Assembly (NCBI GenBank): GCA_015521085.1
Contig: WAOW01000010.1
Coordinates: 20,103-84,102 of the forward strand
Length of the DNA: 64,000 bases
Direction of reading: 5' to 3'
DNA from: Candidatus Thermodiscus eudorianus
GTDB lineage: Archaea; Thermoproteota; Thermoprotei_A; Sulfolobales; Acidilobaceae
Part shown: positions 8,762-16,803 of the stretch, one piece after another
Position numbering within the stretch: the first letter of the stretch is position 1
How the letters are laid out: each line of letters begins with the position of its first letter
Position numbers and translations under genes: made by a program
Notes under the pieces: model-generated
Databases searched by the model: none
Seen by the model: the letters and a program-made list of their open reading frames with translations, nothing else
What the model was told of the DNA's origin: nothing

Positions 8762-9679
8762 ATGGATAGAGAGATTCAAGTGCTGGTGGGCGGGCTAGGC
8801 TTCGTAGGACATCATCTTATCAACGCCCTGCTAGACTCGGGTGTAAAACCAATAGTACTAGCCAAGAGAGATACGATCCTGAGGAAGAGACGCCTCTACG
8901 ACGCGGTGACCAAGCGAGGAGTCGATGTAGTTAGTCTAGACCCCAACGAGCTTGCCAGAGTAATCACCGATATCAACCCGGAAGTAATCTACCACCTAGC
9001 CGGAAAGCCCGGCGGGCCTATGAAAACCCAGGAGCAAGCCCATGTAGAGCTACTCAGACACGAAATAGAAGCCTCAAAGACCACCGGGTCCAGGATAGTA
9101 TTCTTCAGCAGCATAGCCGTGGCCGCCGATATAGCCGGTAAGCCCCCTGGATCCACGATAACAGAAAACGAAGCACCCCCTACAACACACGCCGACTTCA
9201 AAACCATACACAGCGAAACGAAGGCTCGCGGAGAGACCCTGCTGACCAGCTCCAGCGTCGGGAAGTGGAGTATACTCAGGCCAGGCCTCATATATGGACC
9301 CGACGCGCCCCATCTAGAGTGGAAGTTGATCCGGGCATTCATCCGCTTCAGGATAAAGCCCGTGATCGATAACGTCCCCGTAGTCAATGTAGTCGACGTA
9401 GCCAATATAGCCCTCCAGAGTGGAGAGGGGAGATTCGACGGGAAATGGCTACACGTTGTGGCAGAGACTATTGAGTTCAGTGATGTCGTCGACGGGCTAT
9501 GCAGCTCCCATAACAGGGCTAGGTGTATAGGACTTCCCTTCACTTGGCTGACGAGACTAGGCTCCATAGCACCGAGGAGCAGCCCTCTAAGACTATCATG
9601 GAGCATAATATCAAGGAGATACAAGTATAGGAGCATTTACCTCTCTGGCTACGAGTGGAGGCTGCTCCCACTCTCGTAA
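8762..9679 (+). CDS. NAD-dependent epimerase/dehydratase-like protein (extended SDR)
   Basis: 305 residues with an N-terminal Rossmann motif GGLGFVGHHL (10-19) and the SDR segment IVFFSSIAVAAD (112-123). Sugar epimerases and 3-beta-HSD-like enzymes share this fold. The usual catalytic Tyr-x3-Lys is not intact: the lysine is present (Lys154), but the tyrosine position holds His150. Activity may therefore differ or be lost. It stands alone between the Lrp regulator and a convergent phosphatase. Confidence 0.78.
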   Translation: MDREIQVLVGGLGFVGHHLINALLDSGVKPIVLAKRDTILRKRRLYDAVTKRGVDVVSLDPNELARVITDINPEVIYHLAGKPGGPMKTQEQAHVELLRHEIEASKTTGSRIVFFSSIAVAADIAGKPPGSTITENEAPPTTHADFKTIHSETKARGETLLTSSSVGKWSILRPGLIYGPDAPHLEWKLIRAFIRFRIKPVIDNVPVVNVVDVANIALQSGEGRFDGKWLHVVAETIEFSDVVDGLCSSHNRARCIGLPFTWLTRLGSIAPRSSPLRLSWSIISRRYKYRSIYLSGYEWRLLPLS

Positions 9680-9687
9680 CCCGTGGC

Positions 9688-10374
9688 CTAAAGCACTCTA
9701 AAGGCCACCATCTCAGCTATCTCGGCGAAGCCTAGGCCCCCCGGCTTGGACGCCACATAGTCCACTAACTCTTTTACTCTAGGATCGGCATCCGAGGGGC
9801 AAGCAGACTTACCTGCAACGTCGAAGAGCGGTTTGTCGTTCAATCCATCGCCCACCGCTAGCACCTCCTCCAAGCTTATACCGGTCAGCCTAGATGCCTC
9901 GCGGAGCCCTGCACCCTTACCGGTACCACGGGGTTGAATGTGTATAGCATAGCCCGAGTCATAGATGGACACGTTGTATCTAGATGCTAGCTCGTAGAGT
10001 AGGCTTCTATCGTAGCCTGGCGGCGGGTATAGAGCTACATCGTGATGTCTATAGGGGTTCTGCCAGCTCTCCCTGAAACCCTTCTCCTTGAGCTCCTCGA
10101 TGAGCCCCCGAGGGGGCTTACCCTGGCATACATGGATGGTCTCTCCGTTATAGAATAGCACGCATCCGTTCTCGGCGATTGAGGGGCCGCTAGCTCCGAT
10201 GTACCTGGCTAAGCCAGCGGTTATAGGCAGGCTGTTCCCCGAAACCAGTGACACCATTACCCCGATAGACTCCAGTCTCCGTATAGCCTTTACAGCCTCG
10301 GTACTGATTAGGAGATTACCCCTCCCGAGCGTCAATGTCCCGTCTATATCGGTCGCCACCATTCTTATTGGCAT
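9688..10374 (-). CDS. HAD phosphatase, archaeal phosphoglycolate phosphatase type
   Basis: A 228-residue HAD-IIB (Cof-like) hydrolase. It has the nucleophile motif DIDGTLT near the N-terminus, a VSGNS motif II, and late motifs GTGKGAGL and VGDGLNDKPLF. The short archaeal form matches phosphoglycolate phosphatase/SPP-like enzymes. Mannosyl-3-phosphoglycerate phosphatase is a related alternative, relevant because its partner synthase is encoded at 56-57 kb. ATG 10374 is preceded by GGAGGG; the ATG at 10398 has no such site. Confidence 0.82.
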   Translation of the reverse strand: MPIRMVATDIDGTLTLGRGNLLISTEAVKAIRRLESIGVMVSLVSGNSLPITAGLARYIGASGPSIAENGCVLFYNGETIHVCQGKPPRGLIEELKEKGFRESWQNPYRHHDVALYPPPGYDRSLLYELASRYNVSIYDSGYAIHIQPRGTGKGAGLREASRLTGISLEEVLAVGDGLNDKPLFDVAGKSACPSDADPRVKELVDYVASKPGGLGFAEIAEMVAFRVL

Positions 10375-10451
10375 TATACATCCCTCCTGCAACTGCATAA
10401 CGGTCTAGCTTATAACGTAAACCACGGTATAGTGATTACCTGGTAGTCGAG

Positions 10452-11378
10452 GTGGGCAACGTGGAAGAGGGTTTTAACTGGCACTGGTTCATCGAGTGGG
10501 GGACCCCTACAAGCGCTCACATGTACGGGATAGAAGAGGTGCTCTATCATGGCAGGTCGAAGTACCAGGATATAATGGTTGCCCTAGTCAAGGATCTTGG
10601 GAAGGCGCTTATACTCGACGGGAAAACACAGTCAGCCGCTGTAGACGAGTTCGTATACCATGAGTCCTTGGTACACCCGGCCATGGTCTTGAACGGTAAT
10701 CCCAGGAAGGTACTTATACTTGGGGGCGGGGAGGGTGCTACTGCTAGGGAAGTCCTTAGGTTTAATACCGTAGAGAGGGTTGTCATGGTTGATATCGATG
10801 AAGAGGTCATAAACGTCTCTAAGAAGTATTTGCCAGAGTGGCATCAAGGCGCCTTCGACGACCCCCGGCTGGAACTCGTTATCATGGACGGACTGGAATA
10901 CGTGGATAAGGCGAGTGAGAAGTTCGACGTCATAATAGCGGATCTGGCGGACCCGCTTGAAGCCGGACCGGCCTACAAGCTGTACACGAAGGAATACTAT
11001 GAGAAACTAAAGAATTTATTGAATAAAGGGGGCGTCTTCGTCACACAAGCCACAAGCCCGGCCATCACCACGTTCACACACGCAGTGATATACAACACCA
11101 TAAACTCAATATTCAAGTACACGGCGATGTACCACGTGTACGTCAAGAGCTTCGACGGGCTATGGGGCTTCGTGATCGCATCCGACTATAGGGACCCTCG
11201 AAGCCTATCCCCAGAGGAGATAGACGACTTCATAAGCAAGCATGTAAGAGGCGAGAACAAGTTCTACGACGGAGCGGTCCACAAGGCGATATTCACGATT
11301 CCACGATACCTGAGAGAGCAACTATCTAAGATAAAAGAAATCGCTACACTGGAGAATCCCGTCTTTATGCCAGCCTAG
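10452..11378 (+). CDS. speE: Polyamine aminopropyltransferase (spermidine synthase family)
   Basis: A 308-residue enzyme that moves an aminopropyl group from decarboxylated SAM to a polyamine. Seen in the sequence: the substrate-site segment YQDI, LILDGKTQSAAVDEFVYHE, the nucleotide motif LILGGGEGATAREVL, the acidic DIDEEVI, and the catalytic loop DLADPLEAGPAYKLYTKEYY. Long-chain polyamines are a thermophile trait. GTG 10452 and GTG 10461 are both possible; the latter has GAGGTGG five bases upstream. The 3' end overlaps a convergent gene by 4 bp. Confidence 0.95.
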   Translation: MGNVEEGFNWHWFIEWGTPTSAHMYGIEEVLYHGRSKYQDIMVALVKDLGKALILDGKTQSAAVDEFVYHESLVHPAMVLNGNPRKVLILGGGEGATAREVLRFNTVERVVMVDIDEEVINVSKKYLPEWHQGAFDDPRLELVIMDGLEYVDKASEKFDVIIADLADPLEAGPAYKLYTKEYYEKLKNLLNKGGVFVTQATSPAITTFTHAVIYNTINSIFKYTAMYHVYVKSFDGLWGFVIASDYRDPRSLSPEEIDDFISKHVRGENKFYDGAVHKAIFTIPRYLREQLSKIKEIATLENPVFMPA

Positions 11379-12247
11379 TCTTTCCCCTTCAACATATGAT
11401 AGATCCTAGTGTAATCGGATTCGGAGAAGCCGTGCTTCACGGCGAGCCTGTAAGTATTTAGCGTCGCGGAGATTGCCGGTTCGGCGATCCCCTTATAGAA
11501 CCCGGCTCTCACGGCATAGTCCAGGTCCTTCATGGCTAGCTTCAACGTGAAGGAGGCCGGCTCGTGGGGGTCCCTCTTCATCCTGTCCAAATACTTCTCC
11601 ACTATACTGGCGAAAACAGTCTTGCCAAGTACCTCCTTGAAGACACTAGCGTCAACGCCATAGGACTCCGAGAGCAGAGCCGCCTCCGCGAGAAGCTGTA
11701 GATTCCCAATTAACAAAGAGTTAAACGCTAGCTTCAGCGCAGCAGCCTTTTCCGGCTCTTCACCAACGACTATAGCCTCCCCGGCCAGATCGTCGAGCAA
11801 CGGTTTCGCGGCATTTACGCACAGTCTCTCGCCGCTCACCACGAATAGAGCTCTCCCTTTCTCTACTGCCGAAGGACCACCTAAGACTGGCGCTTCCACG
11901 TAGCATCCTCCAAGGGATTTCACAAACTCGTAGAATCGCGTCGAGGCGTGGGGCGTTACAGTTGCAGAGTTTATTATTACGGCTCCATCGAGCCTACGGA
12001 ACGTGCTTAGGACCGAGTAGATGGAGTCCTCGTCTGCCAGGAACAGTATAGCGTATCGAGCCTCTTGGACCGCGTCGAACGGCGATCTAGCGACTATAGC
12101 ATTGAGTTCTCTGGCAAGCTTTTCGGCTTTCGCCTTAGTCCTATTCCATAGTATGAGCTGGTATCCCTTTGCTGCCAAGCGTTTGGCCGCTGCTGACCCC
12201 ATCCTGCCAGTACCTATAATAGAGACCTTATCCCCCATCCTGCTCAC
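11375..12247 (-). CDS. Beta-hydroxyacid dehydrogenase (3-hydroxyisobutyrate dehydrogenase family)
   Basis: 290 residues with an N-terminal Rossmann motif IIGTGRMGSAAAKRLA, the substrate-binding GGPSAVEKG segment, and the catalytic lysine in LKLAFNSLL. These are the hallmarks of the family that includes 3-hydroxyisobutyrate dehydrogenase and glyoxylate/succinic-semialdehyde reductases. The natural substrate cannot be read from the sequence. The start is GTG 12247 or ATG 12238. Confidence 0.88.
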   Translation of the reverse strand: MSRMGDKVSIIGTGRMGSAAAKRLAAKGYQLILWNRTKAKAEKLARELNAIVARSPFDAVQEARYAILFLADEDSIYSVLSTFRRLDGAVIINSATVTPHASTRFYEFVKSLGGCYVEAPVLGGPSAVEKGRALFVVSGERLCVNAAKPLLDDLAGEAIVVGEEPEKAAALKLAFNSLLIGNLQLLAEAALLSESYGVDASVFKEVLGKTVFASIVEKYLDRMKRDPHEPASFTLKLAMKDLDYAVRAGFYKGIAEPAISATLNTYRLAVKHGFSESDYTRIYHMLKGKD

Positions 12248-12323
12248 CCTATACCGCTACTGTAGTCTTGCATTGGAGATAAATCTTCTCGATGCTGAAC
12301 ATAGGCTGAAGAGGGGATAGGAT

Positions 12324-13430
12324 ATAGGCGAGAGAGTCTGTCCAAGGTGTGGTAGGAGCGATAGAGAGCTGGAATTCATAGGTCCTCTCTGTAGGGAGTG
12401 CTACATAGAGGTCTACGGGGTCGGTAGTCTACCCGGCCAGGTCGACTTCGTCTACTGCAAGTACTGTGGCAGATTCAAGTACCAGGGTGGATGGAATGAG
12501 CCGACTGGAGGCCCCGAAGACACTATAACCGATTATCTAGCGATGGTTCTCACAAAAAAGCTCAGGGCCTCGGAGTATCTTGAGGAGGCTTGGATCGAGG
12601 ATATACGGTTTGAGAGGCCTTTTAGCGGGCCCGGCGTCTATACCGTGCTCGTCCGACTCGCAGGGCAAGCGGGAGGAGTGGAGGTTAGGGAGGATAAAGC
12701 GGTCCTAGTGAAAGTCAACGCGGCGGTATGCCCGTACTGCGCGCGTAGGATAACTAAGAGGGGGTACAATGCTGTGCTGCAGATTAGGAGCAGTAGTGGT
12801 AGGTTAGATGATGATTTGAGGCGTCGGATAGACGCGTTCCTTCAGGACGAGTTGTCTCCTAGGCTCCAGGATTCTATTATAGGAGTAGAGGAGTATAGGG
12901 AGGGGTTCGATATACTCATCGATGATCCCTCCATCGCTAGGATGATAGCTTCCAAGATACGGTCCAACTTCCTGGCTAAGATCATAGAAACGTTTAAGCT
13001 CGTTGGCAGGAATCCCGATGGCTCTAGGAAGGGGCGTTTGACAATCTCGGTTAGAATCCCCGACATAAAGCATGGTGACGTGGTGCTAATAGACAACAGG
13101 CCATACATTTTCTTGACAGTGTCCACGGGAGGTAACGCCGTCCTTGTAGACCTTAACAGTGGCAGGGAGGTCCATATGTCGGTCGACTCCCTCTGGCAGA
13201 AGGGCTTCCAGCAGTATCCGGGCGGCCCTATGATGAAGAGGTATATGCTGTTGAGCAGGAGCGGGCCGACCACCGTGTTTCTCGACGCTGAATCCAACTA
13301 TAGCAAGGTAGTCGAGGTCCCATCTGATGTAGTCAGGGTGTATGCAGGGGATTTCCACGAGGGGGGAGAGTATAAAGTCTTCCTAGCAGGCAACAGGGTT
13401 TACGTGGTTAAGCGGGTTGATGACGGGTGA
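12324..13430 (+). CDS. nmd3: NMD3-like ribosome-export/assembly protein, probable AUA start
   Basis: Archaeal NMD3, a 60S/50S assembly factor, about 368 residues. The first ATG in frame is at 12543, but the same frame stays open upstream to a TAG at 12318. That extra segment encodes CPRCGR, a CREC pair and CKYCGRFK, which are the family's N-terminal zinc fingers. A further CPYC pair follows after 12543. No ATG, GTG or TTG lies between the stop and the first zinc finger. AUA at 12324 is preceded by GAGGGG seven bases away and is the best start. It is the first gene of an operon with eIF1A, rio1 and dim2, separated from eIF1A by 6 bp. Confidence 0.85.
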   Translation: MGERVCPRCGRSDRELEFIGPLCRECYIEVYGVGSLPGQVDFVYCKYCGRFKYQGGWNEPTGGPEDTITDYLAMVLTKKLRASEYLEEAWIEDIRFERPFSGPGVYTVLVRLAGQAGGVEVREDKAVLVKVNAAVCPYCARRITKRGYNAVLQIRSSSGRLDDDLRRRIDAFLQDELSPRLQDSIIGVEEYREGFDILIDDPSIARMIASKIRSNFLAKIIETFKLVGRNPDGSRKGRLTISVRIPDIKHGDVVLIDNRPYIFLTVSTGGNAVLVDLNSGREVHMSVDSLWQKGFQQYPGGPMMKRYMLLSRSGPTTVFLDAESNYSKVVEVPSDVVRVYAGDFHEGGEYKVFLAGNRVYVVKRVDDG

Positions 13431-13436
13431 ATAGAC

Positions 13437-13769
13437 ATGGCTAGAAGGGGAAAGGGCAGAGACCGTTTCAAGGGCGAGATGCCGCTTCCCAGCGACGAGG
13501 AAGGCACCCTTCTATGTGTGGTCAGAAGGAACCTGGGCGGGGGGTTCCTGGAGGTTTTCTGCACGGACGGCGACATCTACAAGGCCTGGATTCCCGGTAA
13601 GATGAGGCGGAGGGCATGGATGAGGGAGGGCGATATCATACTCTTCCTGCCCTGGGGTTCACGGGACATGAAGGGCGAGGTAGTCTATAGGTATCTCAAG
13701 GATGAAGTTAAGAAGCTCATGGAGATGGGGTTGATCTCGGAGGAGTTCATAGAGGAGGGAATGGAATAG
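13437..13769 (+). CDS. eif1A: Translation initiation factor 1A (aIF1A)
   Basis: 110 residues: basic N-terminal tail, then an OB-fold with motifs typical of eIF1A (EGTLLCVVRRNLGGGF, CTDGDIYKAWIPGKMRRRAW, DIILFLPWG) and a C-terminal helix. It promotes scanning or initiator tRNA binding on the small subunit. It lies between nmd3 and rio1 with gaps of 6 and 1 bp. Confidence 0.96.
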   Translation: MARRGKGRDRFKGEMPLPSDEEGTLLCVVRRNLGGGFLEVFCTDGDIYKAWIPGKMRRRAWMREGDIILFLPWGSRDMKGEVVYRYLKDEVKKLMEMGLISEEFIEEGME

Positions 13770-13770
13770 A

Positions 13771-14589
13771 GTGCCTGGCAGGGGCCGATGGCTGAAACGC
13801 CAGCGGAGAGAGGAGAGGAGGATAAAGGACAGGGACCTCTTAAAGACCGTCGAGGAGGTATTCGACTCCTTCACCGTATCACTCCTCTACAAGCTGTTAT
13901 CGAAGGGCGTAATCAAGGAGCTAAAAGGCGTTGTAAACGCTGGGAAAGAGGCGCGCGTTTACTTGGGCGTCTTGCGCGATGGAAGCTATGCCGCGGTTAA
14001 AATCTACCTGTCCTTCACAGCCGAGTTTAGGAAGAGTATCAGGAAATACATCGAGGGCGACCCCCGTTTCGAGAACATACCCAAGAATAACTTCAGGAAA
14101 CTAATATACGAGTGGACGAGGAAGGAGTTCCGAAACCTGAAAAGGCTACATGAGAAAGGTGTGAGGGTCCCTCGTCCTATAGCGTATATGGGTAATATAC
14201 TTGTAATGGAGTTTATAGGAGAAGACGGGTTGCGAGCCCCTCTGCTAGTCGAGATAGCCGGTGAACTTGGCCGGGAAGAGATGTATAATGTTTACCTTGA
14301 CGTGGTTAACCAAGTTGAAGGAATAGTTTGTAGAGCCGGCTTGGTCCACGCGGATCTAAGCGAGTATAACTTAATGATTTATAACGATAGAGTATGGGTT
14401 ATCGACGTGAGCCAGGCGGTCCACTACAACCATCCGCACGCCGATGAATTCCTGGACAGGGATCTCAGCAACATTTACACGTTCTTCTCCAGATACATTG
14501 ATATGAGCGGCTGGAGGGACGTGGAGAAGCGGATTAGGGGGTGTCTAAAAGCATGGAGGGAAGGGAAGCTAGACCAAGAATCTATGTGA
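13771..14589 (+). CDS. rio1: RIO1-family serine protein kinase
   Basis: 272-residue atypical kinase/ATPase used in small-subunit maturation. It has the RIO P-loop region VVNAGKEARVYLG (54-66), ATP-binding Lys77 in AAVKIY, the catalytic loop LVHADLSEYN (191-200) and metal-binding IDVSQAV (211-217). The basic N-terminus and the STxK-like FRKSIRKYI segment fit Rio1 rather than Rio2. GTG start one base after the eIF1A stop. The end overlaps dim2. Confidence 0.95.
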   Translation: MPGRGRWLKRQRREERRIKDRDLLKTVEEVFDSFTVSLLYKLLSKGVIKELKGVVNAGKEARVYLGVLRDGSYAAVKIYLSFTAEFRKSIRKYIEGDPRFENIPKNNFRKLIYEWTRKEFRNLKRLHEKGVRVPRPIAYMGNILVMEFIGEDGLRAPLLVEIAGELGREEMYNVYLDVVNQVEGIVCRAGLVHADLSEYNLMIYNDRVWVIDVSQAVHYNHPHADEFLDRDLSNIYTFFSRYIDMSGWRDVEKRIRGCLKAWREGKLDQESM

Positions 14590-15149
14590 AAGTCCCTATT
14601 GACAGGATTGGAGCCGTTATCGGTAGGCAGGGAGAGGTGAAGAGGTACCTGGTTGAGAAGCTCGGAGTAAGGTTGACTATTGATAGCGAGAACTCTCTGG
14701 TAATAGTGGAGCCTGAAGCCAGCAACGTGCCTCCCATCAACATGATGAAGGCTGGCGAGGTCGTGAAGGCGATCGCATATGGATTCCCGCCTGATAAGGC
14801 GTATCGATTAATGGACGAGGACCAGATACTGGTTATTGTTGATTTAAAGCAGATAGTAGGCGATTCGCCCAACCACTTGAAGAGGGTGAAGGGGCGGATC
14901 ATAGGAGAGGGTGGACGAGCTAGGAAGGCTATTGAGGAGATGACTGGGACTGACATATTCGTCGGAGACTATTATGTAGCTATAATAGGGGAATACGAGC
15001 GGGCTATGGCCGCTAAGAAAGCCGTCGAGATGCTTGCAGAGGGGCGTATGCACAGCACGGTGTACAAGTACCTGGACAGGGTACTGAGAGAGGTGAAGAG
15101 GAGGGAGGCATTACGTCTATGGGCTAGGGAGGAACTAGAGGGTCCCTAG
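14553..15149 (+). CDS. KH-domain rRNA-processing protein, aDim2 (Pno1-like)
   Basis: About 198 residues with two KH domains: KH1 with the degenerate GxxG-containing VIGRQGEVKRYL and KH2 with IIGEGGRARKAIEEMTG. This is the archaeal Dim2/Pno1 homologue that binds the 3' end of 16S rRNA during maturation. ATG 14553 has GGTG about ten bases upstream; an in-frame GTG at 14541 would add four residues. Being coupled to rio1 fits, since both act late in small-subunit assembly. Confidence 0.93.
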   Translation: MEGREARPRIYVKVPIDRIGAVIGRQGEVKRYLVEKLGVRLTIDSENSLVIVEPEASNVPPINMMKAGEVVKAIAYGFPPDKAYRLMDEDQILVIVDLKQIVGDSPNHLKRVKGRIIGEGGRARKAIEEMTGTDIFVGDYYVAIIGEYERAMAAKKAVEMLAEGRMHSTVYKYLDRVLREVKRREALRLWAREELEGP

Positions 15150-15204
15150 CCCGCTTTAGAGTTATTTCCCCTGGTTGCGTCCCCCATGCCTATGGACGGG
15201 AGCG

Positions 15205-15663
15205 ATGATGGAAGCCTGCGACGAGCAGAGCCCGGCCCGGGGCGGTGAGAAGGAAGAGCCGAAGGAGCTCCCGTCTGACTGTAGAGTTATAGTCCGTGGA
15301 GGATTGCCCAGGCTTAGGGATCTCGTTGACGAGATAAAACAACCCTTCTACGAGTATAACAGTTTGATCTCCTATACAGGCTATTATCTCAAGCCGGTGC
15401 ATAAGGTTTACAAGAGGTTGCCAGACGGTAGGAGGAGAATATACGAGTACTATGGCAGGTACTGGTGGAGGAAGGAGGGGTCGCGTTGGATCTATGCTGG
15501 GACGGTAAAGCCGTCGTCTATCAAGTATGATCCGCCCTCGCATCCCCTGGAAGGCCTGTCCATTATAATAGAGGGTAGTGATGTAATACTTGACTGTAGG
15601 GATTACGATAGGTTTAGAGAGTTCTTCGCTGGACTTGAGATTGAGACCTTGAGTATAGAGTAG
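15205..15663 (+). CDS. Uncharacterised protein (about 152 aa)
   Basis: Not recognised. The N-terminal 20 residues are acidic and probably disordered. The remainder is rich in Tyr, Arg and Trp (YEYYGRYWWRKEGSRW) and looks like a compact alpha/beta domain, possibly nucleic-acid binding. The likely start is one of two adjacent ATGs at 15205/15208. It follows the dim2 operon by about 55 bp and ends convergent to the SAM hydroxide adenosyltransferase. Confidence 0.6.
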   Translation: MMEACDEQSPARGGEKEEPKELPSDCRVIVRGGLPRLRDLVDEIKQPFYEYNSLISYTGYYLKPVHKVYKRLPDGRRRIYEYYGRYWWRKEGSRWIYAGTVKPSSIKYDPPSHPLEGLSIIIEGSDVILDCRDYDRFREFFAGLEIETLSIE

Positions 15664-15691
15664 TATCGCCTAGACCTATACACGGGGCGGG

Positions 15692-16540
15692 CTACTCTAG
15701 GGGTGTTATTACAATCTGGTCGCCTATGTCGACCCTTAGTTTCTTGGCGGCATCGCCCTGGTTGACTGCTATCTCTATGAAGCCGAAGCTATTTACATAC
15801 ATTACGAATTCTCCCACCTGGACGTCCTCGAACTTACGGCCTATAGTTGCAGTCGCCGAGCCAGTATCCGTCATAATCATGACCTTGTTCCAAGACATTA
15901 TTGGTAGGAGTCCCTGCCTCGCGCTTAGAGCTATATTGCCGAATTTGTCTATGTAGATTACTTTAACCCTATAACCCTCCTCTACCTCTTCGACGTGTTC
16001 GAGCACGAGCCTCTTCAATGCCTCCTGTTCTATGGGGCTGCCGAGCAACTCCATGTCTATTCCAGACGCGTAGAGTGCTGCTGCTGGGACGAAGACGTCT
16101 CTTGCATGGAACGTGTTGGAGAGGGGCCACTTGCCTCCAGGTAGCTTACCCTTGTATCTACTAGCTGCTATCTCTACTACCCTGTTAGGGATGAGAGCCA
16201 CACCCCTCTTGAATCCCTCCCTCGTTATAGCTGGATAGAGGAGTCCATTGTTCGGGCCGACGAAGGTGTAGTCCCCTGCCTCTACCAGTATCGCCTCCCT
16301 GGTAGTCCCGACTCCCGGGTCGACGACCCCCACGATCACGGATCCCTTATCGGCCCAGAAGTATGTGCTGACGAGTATGTAGGCTCCAGCTATAACCTTG
16401 AAGCTAGGTACAGAGTTGTCTATCTCGATAAGCTCTAGGCCCTCGTCTATCGATTTCACAACGGCCCTTAGCACGCCAACATAGGGGCCCTCTCCGAAGT
16501 CTGTTATCATGTAGATACGCTTGTTCACCAAACTTCCCAC
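15692..16540 (-). CDS. SAM hydroxide adenosyltransferase (DUF62/fluorinase-like)
   Basis: 282 residues of the chlorinase/fluorinase superfamily, which splits S-adenosylmethionine to adenosine and methionine with water as nucleophile. Seen: N-terminal ITDFGEG-PYVG, the VVDPGVGTTR motif, FVGPNNGLLYP, and NTFHARDVFVPAAA, all in the expected order, followed by a C-terminal beta barrel. The start is GTG 16540 (TTG/GTG alternatives lie within the next 12 bp). The physiological role of the family is unknown. Confidence 0.9.
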   Translation of the reverse strand: MGSLVNKRIYMITDFGEGPYVGVLRAVVKSIDEGLELIEIDNSVPSFKVIAGAYILVSTYFWADKGSVIVGVVDPGVGTTREAILVEAGDYTFVGPNNGLLYPAITREGFKRGVALIPNRVVEIAASRYKGKLPGGKWPLSNTFHARDVFVPAAALYASGIDMELLGSPIEQEALKRLVLEHVEEVEEGYRVKVIYIDKFGNIALSARQGLLPIMSWNKVMIMTDTGSATATIGRKFEDVQVGEFVMYVNSFGFIEIAVNQGDAAKKLRVDIGDQIVITPLE

Positions 16541-16606
16541 GCTCTCCTCTTGAGACGCTCCAGCGAAAATCCTAAGAACATCTCAGTATTTGAGCCTATA
16601 TAATAG

Positions 16607-16722
16607 GGGGCGCGACGCCCCGCTGAGCAGGCCTGTAGGAGATCGCGGTGAGGCTGGGGTCTCTGACCCCCCGCACAGACTAGCAGCTCCTTAGCGTGTA
16701 GACGCTAGGCCCACTATTGGGG
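16607..16722 (+). other. Highly structured intergenic segment (candidate ncRNA)
   Basis: A TATA-like box (CCTATATAATAGG, 16595-16607) is followed by successive hairpins: GGGGCG/CGCCCC (16607-16621), GGGGTC/GACCCC (16656-16670) inside a GCGG/CCGC pairing, TAGCGT/ACGCTA (16692-16707), and CCC/GGG around 16710-16721. No coding capacity, tRNA T-arm or C/D box set is evident. The gdhA TATA box comes after it, so it is either a separate small RNA or promoter-proximal structured DNA. Confidence 0.35.
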
Positions 16723-16744
16723 GACTTGTTTAGCCGTGAGATTG

Positions 16745-16752
16745 TTTATATA
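16745..16752 (+). promoter_or_regulatory. TATA box of gdhA
   Basis: TTTATATA. Transcription would begin near 16775, which excludes the upstream in-frame start at 16717 and limits the gdhA start to 16783-16804. Confidence 0.6.
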
Positions 16753-16803
16753 GTCATATGCGAATATCTGCTACTCGACAACATGAGGTGTGTGCCTGTG
16801 ACC

